From NCBI GenBank assembly GCA_025966295.1, contig JAOPVD010000260.1, positions 1 to 18,625 of the forward strand: 18,625 nt of DNA, in the 5' to 3' direction. The stretch comes from Frankiales bacterium. Lineage in GTDB: Bacteria; Actinomycetota; Actinomycetes; Mycobacteriales; SCTD01. Position numbers and translations under genes: made by a program. A model generated the notes under the pieces. That model was not told the DNA's origin. It made no database searches and was given only the letters and a program-made list of their open reading frames with translations. Positions 6,790-13,592 of the stretch are shown here, piece after piece. Each line of letters starts with the position of its first letter. Within the stretch, counting starts at the first letter, position 1.

Positions 6790-7085
6790 CCCAGCGGCCG
6801 GCCGTGGGCGTCGAGGTCGGCGAGGGCCCCGCGGAGCAGCTGCAGCCCGTTGCGGGTCAGCGCGTCGGCGTCCGCGACGTCGAGGCCGAGCTCCATGGCG
6901 GCACCCACCGAGCCGCCGGCATAGCCGATCGCGGCCACCACGGCGGTGCGCTCGGCCTCCGGCAGCCGGGCCAGCGCCTGCTCGAGCCGGAGCACCAGCT
7001 CGGCCTCGTGGGCGCCGTCCGGGAGGGCATGCGCGTCGACCTCGTGCGGGGGCATGCAGCGGACCCGCGACGGACGCTCGGTCAC
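6786..7085 (-). CDS. Small protein with sigma-70 region 4-like helix-turn-helix, 99 aa
   Basis: The second half (RLEQALARLPEAERTAVVAAIGYAGGSVGAAMELGLDVADADALTRNGLQLLR) follows the pattern of sigma-factor region 4, with LxxLPEAER before a helix-turn-helix. No region 2 is present, so it is not a complete sigma factor. It might be a transcriptional regulator or a decayed sigma-like DNA-binding protein. GTG 7085 is chosen because GGGAGG (7097 down to 7092) lies six bases upstream; a longer frame to 7145 would run through a 14-bp palindrome and is rejected. The N-terminal 20 residues (TERPSRVRCMPPHEVDAHAL) match nothing I know. It is convergent with the DMT transporter (shared CTAG) and has a strong hairpin at 7108-7139 just before its ribosome-binding site. 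Confidence 0.7.
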   Translation of the reverse strand: MTERPSRVRCMPPHEVDAHALPDGAHEAELVLRLEQALARLPEAERTAVVAAIGYAGGSVGAAMELGLDVADADALTRNGLQLLRGALADLDAHGRPLG

Positions 7086-7107
7086 GCTGCACCTCCCGAC
7101 GTTGGAG

Positions 7108-7139
7108 CGGCCGTCCCGGGATCTCTCCCGGGACGGCCG
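7108..7139. promoter_or_regulatory. Perfect 14-bp inverted repeat with TCTC loop
   Basis: CGGCCGTCCCGGGA (7108-7121), loop TCTC, and its exact complement at 7126-7139. It lies 10 bases before the Shine-Dalgarno of the 99-residue gene and is not next to any gene end. It has no T-run on either side, so it is not a normal intrinsic terminator. It may be a dimeric-regulator operator or a 5'-UTR hairpin controlling the 99-residue gene. Confidence 0.6.
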
Positions 7140-7173
7140 ACGCACCAGCCCTCAGGTCGCCTCACGGCGGTGT

Positions 7174-7188
7174 GTCGCTCGTAGCGAC
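7174..7188. other. Small inverted repeat GTCGCT-CGT-AGCGAC
   Basis: A perfect 6-bp stem with a 3-base loop. G-T wobble pairs at 7171-7173 with 7189-7191 could lengthen it in RNA. It lies in the 226-base gap between the divergent 99-residue and DUF3039 genes. No function can be assigned. Confidence 0.3.
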
Positions 7189-7299
7189 GTGTGTGGGACC
7201 GGGGGCCATGTATGAGCTGGTACGACGACAACGCTAACCCCATCGCCCGGGAAATGCAGGCCTTCGCCAGCATGACTGTGGACACGCCGGGGACGCGCC

Positions 7300-7305
7300 T
7301 AACCT
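7300..7305 (+). promoter_or_regulatory. -10 element TAACCT of a probable leaderless promoter for the DUF3039 gene
   Basis: TAACCT matches TANNNT and stands exactly six bases before the ATG at 7312. There is no ribosome-binding site between them. TGTGGA at 7277-7282, 17 bases upstream of the -10, is at best a poor -35. Confidence 0.6.
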
Positions 7306-7311
7306 TGGTCC

Positions 7312-7572
7312 ATGACCACTCCCTCGCTCGGCACCAGCACCCTCATCGAGGAGCGCACCGAGGAGCGCGAGCTCCAGGACCCCGGCTCCGTGGCGCACAT
7401 CGTCAAGGACCCCGGCAAGGTCACGGAGGCGTACATCCTCGGCACGCCCGTCGAAGCGCTCTGCGGGCACGTCTTCACCCCCAGCAAGGACCCGAAGTCG
7501 CTGCCCATCTGCGACACCTGCAAGGACATCGCGGACATCCGCACCGACGGCAAGAGCGGCGAGATCTCCTAG
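7312..7572 (+). CDS. DUF3039 family protein, 86 aa, putative zinc knuckle
   Basis: This is a small protein conserved in Actinobacteria and of unknown function. The diagnostic core is TPVEALCGHVFTPSKDPKSL followed by PICDTCKDI. C51, H53, C67 and C70 can form a small zinc site. The first 45 residues are charged and low in hydrophobics, and there is no membrane segment. The ATG at 7312 is fixed by a -10 element six bases upstream and by the normal family length. A spermidine-synthase-like gene follows after 25 bases on the same strand, so the two are probably co-transcribed. Confidence 0.88.
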   Translation: MTTPSLGTSTLIEERTEERELQDPGSVAHIVKDPGKVTEAYILGTPVEALCGHVFTPSKDPKSLPICDTCKDIADIRTDGKSGEIS

Positions 7573-7597
7573 CCGACCGCGCAGCGAGGCTGTCGGC

Positions 7598-8437
7598 ATG
7601 CCGCCGCGCCCCAAGACGCCCACCGGTGGCAGCTGGCCGGTCCGCTTCGGGACCGCCGAGCTCGTCAAGGACCTCGACCGCCCGACCGGCTGGATGCTGC
7701 TCGTCGACGGCACCCCGCAGTCCTACGTCGACCTCGACGAACCCGAGCACCTCGAGTTCGAGTACGTCCGGCTGCTGGCCGACGTCGTCGACGGGGTCGG
7801 TGACCCGGGCGCCCCGCTCGCCGTCGTGCACCTCGGCGGGGGCGCCTGCACGCTGCCGCGGTACCTCGCGGCGACCCGGCCCGGCTCCACGCAGGTCGTG
7901 GTGGAGGCCGACGAGCCCCTGGTGGAGGTCATCCGCCAGCAGCTCGGCACCGTCGGCTTCCGGCTCCGCACCGGGGACGGCCGGGAGGCGCTGCAGCACC
8001 TCGCGAAGGGCACCAGCGACGTGGTGGTCGCCGACGTGTTCGTCGGCGCCCAGGTGCCCGGCCACATGGCGACCCTGGAGCACGTCCGCGAGGTGAAGGC
8101 CGTCCTCAAGCTCGGCGGGGTGTACGCCGTCAACCTGGCCGACACCGGCACGCTGCCGTTCGCCCGCAGCCAGGCCGCGACGCTGGCCGCGGTCTTCGCC
8201 CACGTCGTGATCCTGGCCGACCCGGGGATCCTGCGCGGCCGGCGGTTCGGCAACCTGGTGCTGGCGGCCTCGGACACCCCGTTCCCCCTCGACCGGCTGC
8301 GGCAGGTCACTGCCCGCTCGATCGGCCGGGCGCGGGTCGAGACGCAGCACACCTTCGTCCGCACCGCCCGCCCGGCGACCGACGCCGAGCCGCCGATCGC
8401 CCCGACCCCGCCCCGGGACGTGTTCGACCTTCGCTGA
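7598..8437 (+). CDS. Spermidine/spermine synthase-like protein, 279 aa
   Basis: This is a Rossmann-fold protein of the polyamine-synthase/SAM-methyltransferase group. The N-terminal strand region MLLVDGTPQSYVDLDEPEHL and EFEYVRLL match the small beta domain of spermidine synthases. The nucleoside-binding glycine loop is VVHLGGGACTLPRYLA with an acidic strand end (VVVEADEP), and DVVVADVFVG holds the active-site aspartate position. Many actinobacterial homologues lack proof of aminopropyl transfer, so the substrate is open; the proline-rich tail (PPIAPTPPRDVFDLR) is extra. ATG 7598 has a modest AGCGAGG about eight bases upstream. It is a likely operon partner of the DUF3039 gene. Its end overlaps the predicted -35 of the next gene. 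Confidence 0.85.
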   Translation: MPPRPKTPTGGSWPVRFGTAELVKDLDRPTGWMLLVDGTPQSYVDLDEPEHLEFEYVRLLADVVDGVGDPGAPLAVVHLGGGACTLPRYLAATRPGSTQVVVEADEPLVEVIRQQLGTVGFRLRTGDGREALQHLAKGTSDVVVADVFVGAQVPGHMATLEHVREVKAVLKLGGVYAVNLADTGTLPFARSQAATLAAVFAHVVILADPGILRGRRFGNLVLAASDTPFPLDRLRQVTARSIGRARVETQHTFVRTARPATDAEPPIAPTPPRDVFDLR

Positions 8438-8462
8438 CGGAAGCCCGGTTTTCCTGTTTCAT
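8434..8462 (+). promoter_or_regulatory. Possible promoter of the LVIVD protein gene
   Basis: CTGACG (8434-8439), 17 bases, then TTTCAT (8457-8462), six bases before the ATG at 8469. The stretch GGTTTTCCTGTTTCAT is notably T-rich for this genome. The -10 lacks the usual A at position 2, so this is a weak call. Confidence 0.35.
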
Positions 8463-8468
8463 GACCGT

Positions 8469-9959
8469 ATGCGCCCTCGCCCCCTGCTGGCTGCCGCCCT
8501 GGTCCTGCTGACCGCGGTGGCCGCGGCGACCACCCAGGCCTCCGGCTCGCCCGCGCTCGAGCTCGCCCGGCAGTACCTGGGCCCGCACGGCCCGCTGACG
8601 CCGGCGGTCTTCTACGACAAGCCGCTCGGCAGCACGCCGAGGGCCAGCTGCGCGCCCGGCTCGCGCCCGGAGACCGGCCTCCAGGGCCGGGTGCCGGCCG
8701 CCGACTACGCCTCCGGCCGGGCCGCCAGGGGCTACACCTGCAACGCCACCGTGGTCGGCCGGTTCGGCAGCAACGGCGGCTTCCGGGTCGAGCGGTACGT
8801 GGACAAGGCCGGGCACGTATGCGCCTTCTACGACAGCACCCTGCTGTTCCCGCGCGACGTCACCGACGACGTGCCCGGCACCTACGTGCTCGACATGACC
8901 GACCCGCGGCACCCGAAGCGGACCGCCGTCCTGCAGTCGCCCGCGATGATCACCCCGCACGAGTCGCTGCGGCTGAACGCCAAGCGCGGCCTGCTGGTGG
9001 CCACCGCCGGCAGCGCCGCCACCCAGGTCGGCTTCGTCGACGTGTGGGACGTCTCGCAGGACTGCCGCACGCCGTCCATCCAGAGCAGCCTGCCGCTGGC
9101 CCTGCTCGGGCACGAGGGCGGCTTCTCCCCCGACGGGATGACCTACTGGGCGTCGACCACCTTCCTCGGCGGGCTGACCGCGATCGACCTCAGCAACCCG
9201 GTGCTGCCGCGCGTCGTCTGGCGCTCCAGCCAGTACGTCGTACACGGCCTGGCGCTGTCGGCCGACGGCAACCGCGCCTACCTGGCCAACCCGACCCGGA
9301 CCGACTTCGTCACCCAGACCACCCGCGGCGGCGGCGGGATGCTCGTCCTCGACGTGTCGCAGGTCCAGCAGCGGGTGCCGAACCCGACGGTCAAGGTGGT
9401 CAGCTCGATCACCTGGCCTGAGGCCACCATCCCGCAGAACGTGCTGCCGGTGACCATCAAGGGCCGCAAGTACGCCATCGAGTTCGACGAGTACGACACC
9501 AACGTCTACCAGTTCACGCCCAAGGAGAACGTCGGCGGCGTGCACGTCATCGACATCACCGACGAGCGGCGCCCGCGGCTGGTCAGCCGGATCCGGCTGG
9601 CGGTGCACAACGCCAAGGAGCGCGAGCAGCTGGCCGGCGACCCCGGCGCGACGCAGGTCGGGCAGGGCTACGCCGCGCACTACTGCAACGTCCCGACCCT
9701 GGTGGAGCCCGGGATCCTGGCCTGCAGCATGATCGCGTCCGGCCTGCGGGTGTTCGACATCCGCGACCCGCTGCACCCGCGCGAGGTCGCCTACGCCAAC
9801 CAGCCGGTGGTGAACGCCCGCAACCCGGCCCGGGTCGGGGCCTACGCCATGTCGGCGCCGGCCTTCGTGCCGGCCAGCCGCCAGATCTGGTACTCCGACG
9901 TCAACACCGGCCTGTTCGTCCTGCAGCTCAGCGCGCAGGCGTGGCCCGGGCGGCCTTGA
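8469..9959 (+). CDS. Secreted LVIVD-repeat beta-propeller protein, 496 aa
   Basis: A Sec signal peptide (MRPRPLLAAALVLLTAVAAATTQASG) is followed by repeated strands of the LVIVD/propeller type: GTYVLDMTDPRHPKR, VDVWDVSQ, LTAIDLSNPVLPRVVW, MLVLDVSQV, GVHVIDITDERRPRLVSRI and LRVFDIRDPLHPREVAY. Each repeat reads a value then names an item that 'is' something, the usual LVIVD pattern. It is probably an exported or surface-bound protein of unknown role, with several cysteines that could form disulfides outside the cell. No catalytic motif is visible. The start is set by the signal peptide. The last 32 bases overlap the convergent crotonase gene. Confidence 0.85.
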   Translation: MRPRPLLAAALVLLTAVAAATTQASGSPALELARQYLGPHGPLTPAVFYDKPLGSTPRASCAPGSRPETGLQGRVPAADYASGRAARGYTCNATVVGRFGSNGGFRVERYVDKAGHVCAFYDSTLLFPRDVTDDVPGTYVLDMTDPRHPKRTAVLQSPAMITPHESLRLNAKRGLLVATAGSAATQVGFVDVWDVSQDCRTPSIQSSLPLALLGHEGGFSPDGMTYWASTTFLGGLTAIDLSNPVLPRVVWRSSQYVVHGLALSADGNRAYLANPTRTDFVTQTTRGGGGMLVLDVSQVQQRVPNPTVKVVSSITWPEATIPQNVLPVTIKGRKYAIEFDEYDTNVYQFTPKENVGGVHVIDITDERRPRLVSRIRLAVHNAKEREQLAGDPGATQVGQGYAAHYCNVPTLVEPGILACSMIASGLRVFDIRDPLHPREVAYANQPVVNARNPARVGAYAMSAPAFVPASRQIWYSDVNTGLFVLQLSAQAWPGRP

Positions 9960-10752
9960 AGTCGGGCGCCCGCTTGGCCAGGAAGGCGTCCACGCCCTCG
10001 GCGTACTCGGGGCTGTGCAGCGAGTCGTGGTAGTGCCGGCGCACCTCGTCGTCCTCGACCCGCTGGCCTGACGCGACCTTGCCGATCAGCGCCTTGGCGC
10101 CCAGCAACGAGACCTGGGCGCGGCTCGCCAGGGTGGCCACCAGCTCCGCCGTACGCGTCTCGAGGTCGTCGCGGACCTCGTGCACGAGGCCGATCCGCAG
10201 CGCGGTCGCCGCGTCCACCAGCTCGCCGGTCATGAGGATGTACGACGCCCAGGCCGGGCCGACCACGTCGACGAGGCGGGCGGTCGACGGCAGCGCGTAG
10301 ACGATCCCGAGCTTGGCCGGGGTGATGCCGAACCGGGACCGCGGCTCGCACAACCGGAGGTCGCAGGCCAGCGCCACCTGCGAGCCGCCGCCGATGGCGA
10401 AGCCCTCCACCATGGCGACCGTCGGCTTGGGGAAGGTGATGATGGCCCGCTCCCCCGAGGTGAGCGCCTCGCCGTACCGCTCGGCGTCGTCGGGGGTGCG
10501 GCGCAGGGTGGTGAACTCGCTGATGTCGGCGCCGGCGCTGAACGGTCCTCCGGCCGGGCCGCGGAAGACCACCACCTGGACGCTGTCGTCGGCGGCGAGC
10601 GCCGGCATCAGCCGCCCGAACGCCTCCCACATCGCCAGGTTGATGGCGTTGTGCTTGTCCGGCCGGTTGAGCGTGACGGTCGCGACACCGTCCTCGCGGG
10701 TCACGAGAAGGGCACCTGCAGCTGCTCCGAGCACGTCGTCCACGCCGGGCAT
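9928..10752 (-). CDS. Crotonase-superfamily protein, methylmalonyl-CoA-decarboxylase-like, 274 aa
   Basis: The protein has the crotonase fold: the CoA-binding and oxyanion-hole region FSAGADISEF (71-80), FPKPTVAMVEGFAIGGGSQ (107-125), and FGITPAKLGIVYALPSTARL (141-160). Both hydratase glutamates are replaced: the GGGxE glutamate is Q125, and the PE glutamate is P145. The TPxxLGxxY spacing matches E. coli ScpB/YgfG, whose Tyr140 aligns with Y152. ATG 10752 follows GCGAGG without a spacer; GTG 10743, nine bases further on, is an alternative. It is divergent from a membrane-protein gene only eight bases away and overlaps the LVIVD gene by 32 bases at its end. The general class is sure; the reaction is not. 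Confidence 0.9.
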   Translation of the reverse strand: MPGVDDVLGAAAGALLVTREDGVATVTLNRPDKHNAINLAMWEAFGRLMPALAADDSVQVVVFRGPAGGPFSAGADISEFTTLRRTPDDAERYGEALTSGERAIITFPKPTVAMVEGFAIGGGSQVALACDLRLCEPRSRFGITPAKLGIVYALPSTARLVDVVGPAWASYILMTGELVDAATALRIGLVHEVRDDLETRTAELVATLASRAQVSLLGAKALIGKVASGQRVEDDEVRRHYHDSLHSPEYAEGVDAFLAKRAPDFKAARATPAR

Positions 10753-10760
10753 CCTCGCCC

Positions 10761-11483
10761 ATGGCCGGTCGGGCGGTTCAGGCCGGGGCCGCAGGCGCCG
10801 ACAAGACGATCATGGCCTCCACGTTGGGACTGGTGAGCGCCGGCTGCGTGCTGGGCGCGGTCGCCGTCGTGGGCCACTGGAGCACCCGGCGCCGCGACGC
10901 CATCGGGCGGCCGCGCGCGTTCCCGGTCTGGTCGATCACGCTCCTGGCGGTCCTCGCGCTCGCGGCGGCCGTGCCGGGGGCCCAGCGGCGGGCGCACGAG
11001 CACCGGCTCGCCCGGGTCGCGGGCAACCTCGTCGGCCACCAGGTGGCGGTGCACTGCCAGACGACCACCGGCGCCATGGTCGACTCCGGCGCCGAGCTCG
11101 GCTACGTCAGGTTCGACGCCGACGGCGACCCGGAGCCGGCGACGACCCTCAAGCGCGACCCGTGCCGGGACCTCAAGCACTACGTGAAGGGCGGCAAGGC
11201 CCAGCCGTCGCTGAACGAGGTGGTGGCGGTGCACGTGCTCACCCACGAGGCGATGCACCTGCGCGGCGAGACCAACGAGGCATGGGCCGAGTGCGAGGCC
11301 GTGCAGCGCGACGCCCTCACGGCCAGCCTGCTCGGCGCCTCACCGGAGCAGGCGATGGCGCTGGCCCGGCGGTACTGGACCGCCGTGTACCCGTTGATGC
11401 CGGACGAGTACCGCACCACCGAGTGCGGCCCCGGCGCCCGCCTGGACGAGCGCCTCACCTCCGCGCCCTGGGCCGCCGGCTAG
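10761..11483 (+). CDS. Membrane protein with HEAMH zinc-protease-like motif, 240 aa
   Basis: Two hydrophobic segments (about residues 19-38 and 53-73) precede a soluble domain with a zincin-type motif, HEAMH at 162-166. The following E173 and E177 (ETNEAWAECEAVQRD) could supply the third zinc ligand. Four or more cysteines (C99, C135, C178 and one near the C-terminus) could form disulfides if the domain is outside the cell. I recognise no named family; a membrane-tethered metallopeptidase or a decayed one are both possible. ATG 10812 (MASTLGLVSAG) is an alternative start at residue 18, since neither start has a clear ribosome-binding site and the region before it reads like leader. The gene is divergent from the crotonase and convergent with the DinG helicase, 12 bases apart. 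Confidence 0.75.
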   Translation: MAGRAVQAGAAGADKTIMASTLGLVSAGCVLGAVAVVGHWSTRRRDAIGRPRAFPVWSITLLAVLALAAAVPGAQRRAHEHRLARVAGNLVGHQVAVHCQTTTGAMVDSGAELGYVRFDADGDPEPATTLKRDPCRDLKHYVKGGKAQPSLNEVVAVHVLTHEAMHLRGETNEAWAECEAVQRDALTASLLGASPEQAMALARRYWTAVYPLMPDEYRTTECGPGARLDERLTSAPWAAG

Positions 11484-11495
11484 GGCGGCGCGCGC

Positions 11496-13541
11496 TCAGG
11501 CGCGGGCCAGCTTCCGGCGTGCGGACGGCGGCGGGCCGACCGGCCGGACCGGCTCGGCGGCGGCGTCGATGGCCTTGAGCGAGGCCAGGACCGACTCCAG
11601 CGACCGGGCCGGGTAGAAGCCCGGGAGCGTCCGCAGCAGGACCTCGCCGTACCGGGCGGTGGCCAGCCGCGGGTCGAGCACCACCACGACCCCGCGGTCC
11701 GAGGTGGACCGGATGAGCCGGCCGGCGCCCTGGGCGAGCAGCACCGCGGCCGGCGGCAGCGTCACGTCCATGAAGCCACGCTCCCCCGCGTCGGCCAGGC
11801 GGGCCTTCATGAGCGGGTCGTCGACGTGCGGGAACGGGATGCGGTCGAGGATGACGAGCTGGCAGGCCGAGCCGGGGACGTCGACGCCCTGCCAGAACGA
11901 GCGGGTGCCGAACAGGCAGGTCCGGGCGTCGGCGGCGAAGCGGTGGGTCAGCGCGCCGGGGGTGTCCTCGCCCTGCAGCAGCACGGGGACGTCGGTGGTG
12001 GCCCGCACCGCCGCCGCCGCGCGGGCGGCCGCGGCCGTCGAGGAGAACAGCGCGAGGGTGCGGCCGCCGGCGGCCTGCACCAGCTGGGCGCACAGCTCGT
12101 CGACCGCGCTCTGCCAGGACGCCGACTGCTTGCCGGGGTCGGGCAGGTCGCGGGCGATGTAGAGCTGGCCCTGCTTGCCGTAGTCGAACGGGCTGCCGAC
12201 GTCGAGGTGGTGCCAGCGCGCGGGTGGGGTGTCGCGATCGAGGACCTCCTCGACCGCGGCCGCGTCGCGGGGCGGCGGGGCCGTCGACCCGACCTCGCTG
12301 CCGGCCATCCAGGTCAGGCCGAGCTCCTTGGCGGTGTGCCGGAACGAGCCGCCGAGGGTCAGCGTCGCGGACGTGGCGATGACGGTGACCTCGCCGAACA
12401 GCCGGGCGCTGACGGCCCCGCCCACCCACAGCGGCGACACCCGCAGCACCCGGTCGGTGGTGGCGTAGACCGCGGAGCGGACCGCCGGTTCGCGCAGCTC
12501 ACCGGCGGCCTCGGCGATGTCGGTGAGAGCGACCTTCACCTGCTCGCGCCGGGCCTGCGAGACCTCGTCGTCCTCCTTCTGACCGCCGACCTCGACGGCG
12601 GCCGCGCCGAAGACCTGCTCGACCACGCCGAGGGCGTCGACCAGGTGCGCCGGCAGCTCGGGGATCCAGCCCGGCACCAGGCCCTGCACGACGCCCTCCA
12701 GCACGGCGTGGGCGTCCTCGAGGCGCTCATGCATGGTCTCGGCGACGTACTGCCGGGCGCCGGCCGCGGCCCGGCGCGCACCCGGGGCGCTGAGCTCGTG
12801 CGTCAGCGCGTCGGTGGCCGAGCTCACGAACTCGTGCGCCTCGTCCAGGACCACCGCGTCGTGCTCGGGCAGCACCGGCACGCCGTTGAAGGTCGCCACC
12901 GCGAGCAGCGCGTGGTTGGCGACGACGACGTCGGCCTCCTTGGCCTGCTCGCGGGCCTTCTCGGCGAAGCAGTCGACCCGGTCGGGGCACTTGCTGCCGA
13001 TGCACTCGCGGGCGCTCACCGAGACCTGCCGCCAGGCCCGGTCGCTGATCGGGAACGGCACCTCGTCGCGGTCGCCGGTGGTGGCGGTGGTGGCCCACTC
13101 GCGCAGCTGGACGACCTGCTGGCCGGTCATCGAGGTCGGGCCGTCCCAGAGCTCGTCCTGCTCGGGCTCACGGGCACCGGGCCCGTCGCTGAGCTGCTGG
13201 AGGCAGACGTAGTTGCTGCGCCCCTTGGCCAGGGCGAACGTCGGCCGCCGGCCGAGCACCGGCTCAAGGGACTCCACGAGCCGCGGGAGGTCCTTGTCGA
13301 CCAGCTGGGCCTGCAGCGCCTTGGTGGCGGTGGCGACCACGACCCGCTTGCCGGAGGCCAGCGCGGGCACCAGGTAGCCCAACGACTTGCCGGTGCCGGT
13401 CCCGGCCTGGACGAGCAGGTGCTCGCGGTCGCGCAGCGCCTTGGCCACCGCCTCCACCATGTCGTGCTGGCCCTCGCGCGCCTGGGCGCCCGGCACGGCC
13501 GCGAGGGCCACGTCGAGGAGCTCGGAGGCCTTCGTGCGCAC
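11496..13541 (-). CDS. dinG: DinG/YoaA-type ATP-dependent DNA helicase with Fe-S cluster, 681 aa
   Basis: This is a superfamily 2, XPD-like 5'-3' helicase likely to act on stalled forks, R-loops or damaged DNA. Walker A is AGTGTGKS (46-53) and Walker B is DEAH (233-236). Motif VI (QGAGRLIRS) is near residue 620. The Fe-S domain cysteines are C113, C180, C185 and C191; the C-x4-C-x5-C spacing of the last three equals that of E. coli DinG. Full length is normal. GTG 13541 is chosen because a TACGGT -10 element lies exactly six bases upstream, predicting a leaderless mRNA. It stands alone: the next gene upstream on - ends 51 bases away, and it is convergent with the HEAMH gene. Confidence 0.93.
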   Translation of the reverse strand: MRTKASELLDVALAAVPGAQAREGQHDMVEAVAKALRDREHLLVQAGTGTGKSLGYLVPALASGKRVVVATATKALQAQLVDKDLPRLVESLEPVLGRRPTFALAKGRSNYVCLQQLSDGPGAREPEQDELWDGPTSMTGQQVVQLREWATTATTGDRDEVPFPISDRAWRQVSVSARECIGSKCPDRVDCFAEKAREQAKEADVVVANHALLAVATFNGVPVLPEHDAVVLDEAHEFVSSATDALTHELSAPGARRAAAGARQYVAETMHERLEDAHAVLEGVVQGLVPGWIPELPAHLVDALGVVEQVFGAAAVEVGGQKEDDEVSQARREQVKVALTDIAEAAGELREPAVRSAVYATTDRVLRVSPLWVGGAVSARLFGEVTVIATSATLTLGGSFRHTAKELGLTWMAGSEVGSTAPPPRDAAAVEEVLDRDTPPARWHHLDVGSPFDYGKQGQLYIARDLPDPGKQSASWQSAVDELCAQLVQAAGGRTLALFSSTAAAARAAAAVRATTDVPVLLQGEDTPGALTHRFAADARTCLFGTRSFWQGVDVPGSACQLVILDRIPFPHVDDPLMKARLADAGERGFMDVTLPPAAVLLAQGAGRLIRSTSDRGVVVVLDPRLATARYGEVLLRTLPGFYPARSLESVLASLKAIDAAAEPVRPVGPPPSARRKLARA

Positions 13542-13547
13542 GCCCCC

Positions 13548-13553
13548 ACCGTA
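13548..13553 (-). promoter_or_regulatory. -10 element TACGGT of a probable leaderless promoter for the DinG-like gene
   Basis: On the minus strand TACGGT (13553 down to 13548) is followed by six bases (GGGGGC) and then the GTG at 13541. The arrangement is the same as at 1178, 7300 and 15694. The six Gs could alternatively serve as a Shine-Dalgarno sequence, but they touch the start codon. Confidence 0.55.
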
Positions 13554-13592
13554 GTCGCGCCGGGCCGTGGCGGCCGGTGCTGTGGACAGCCG

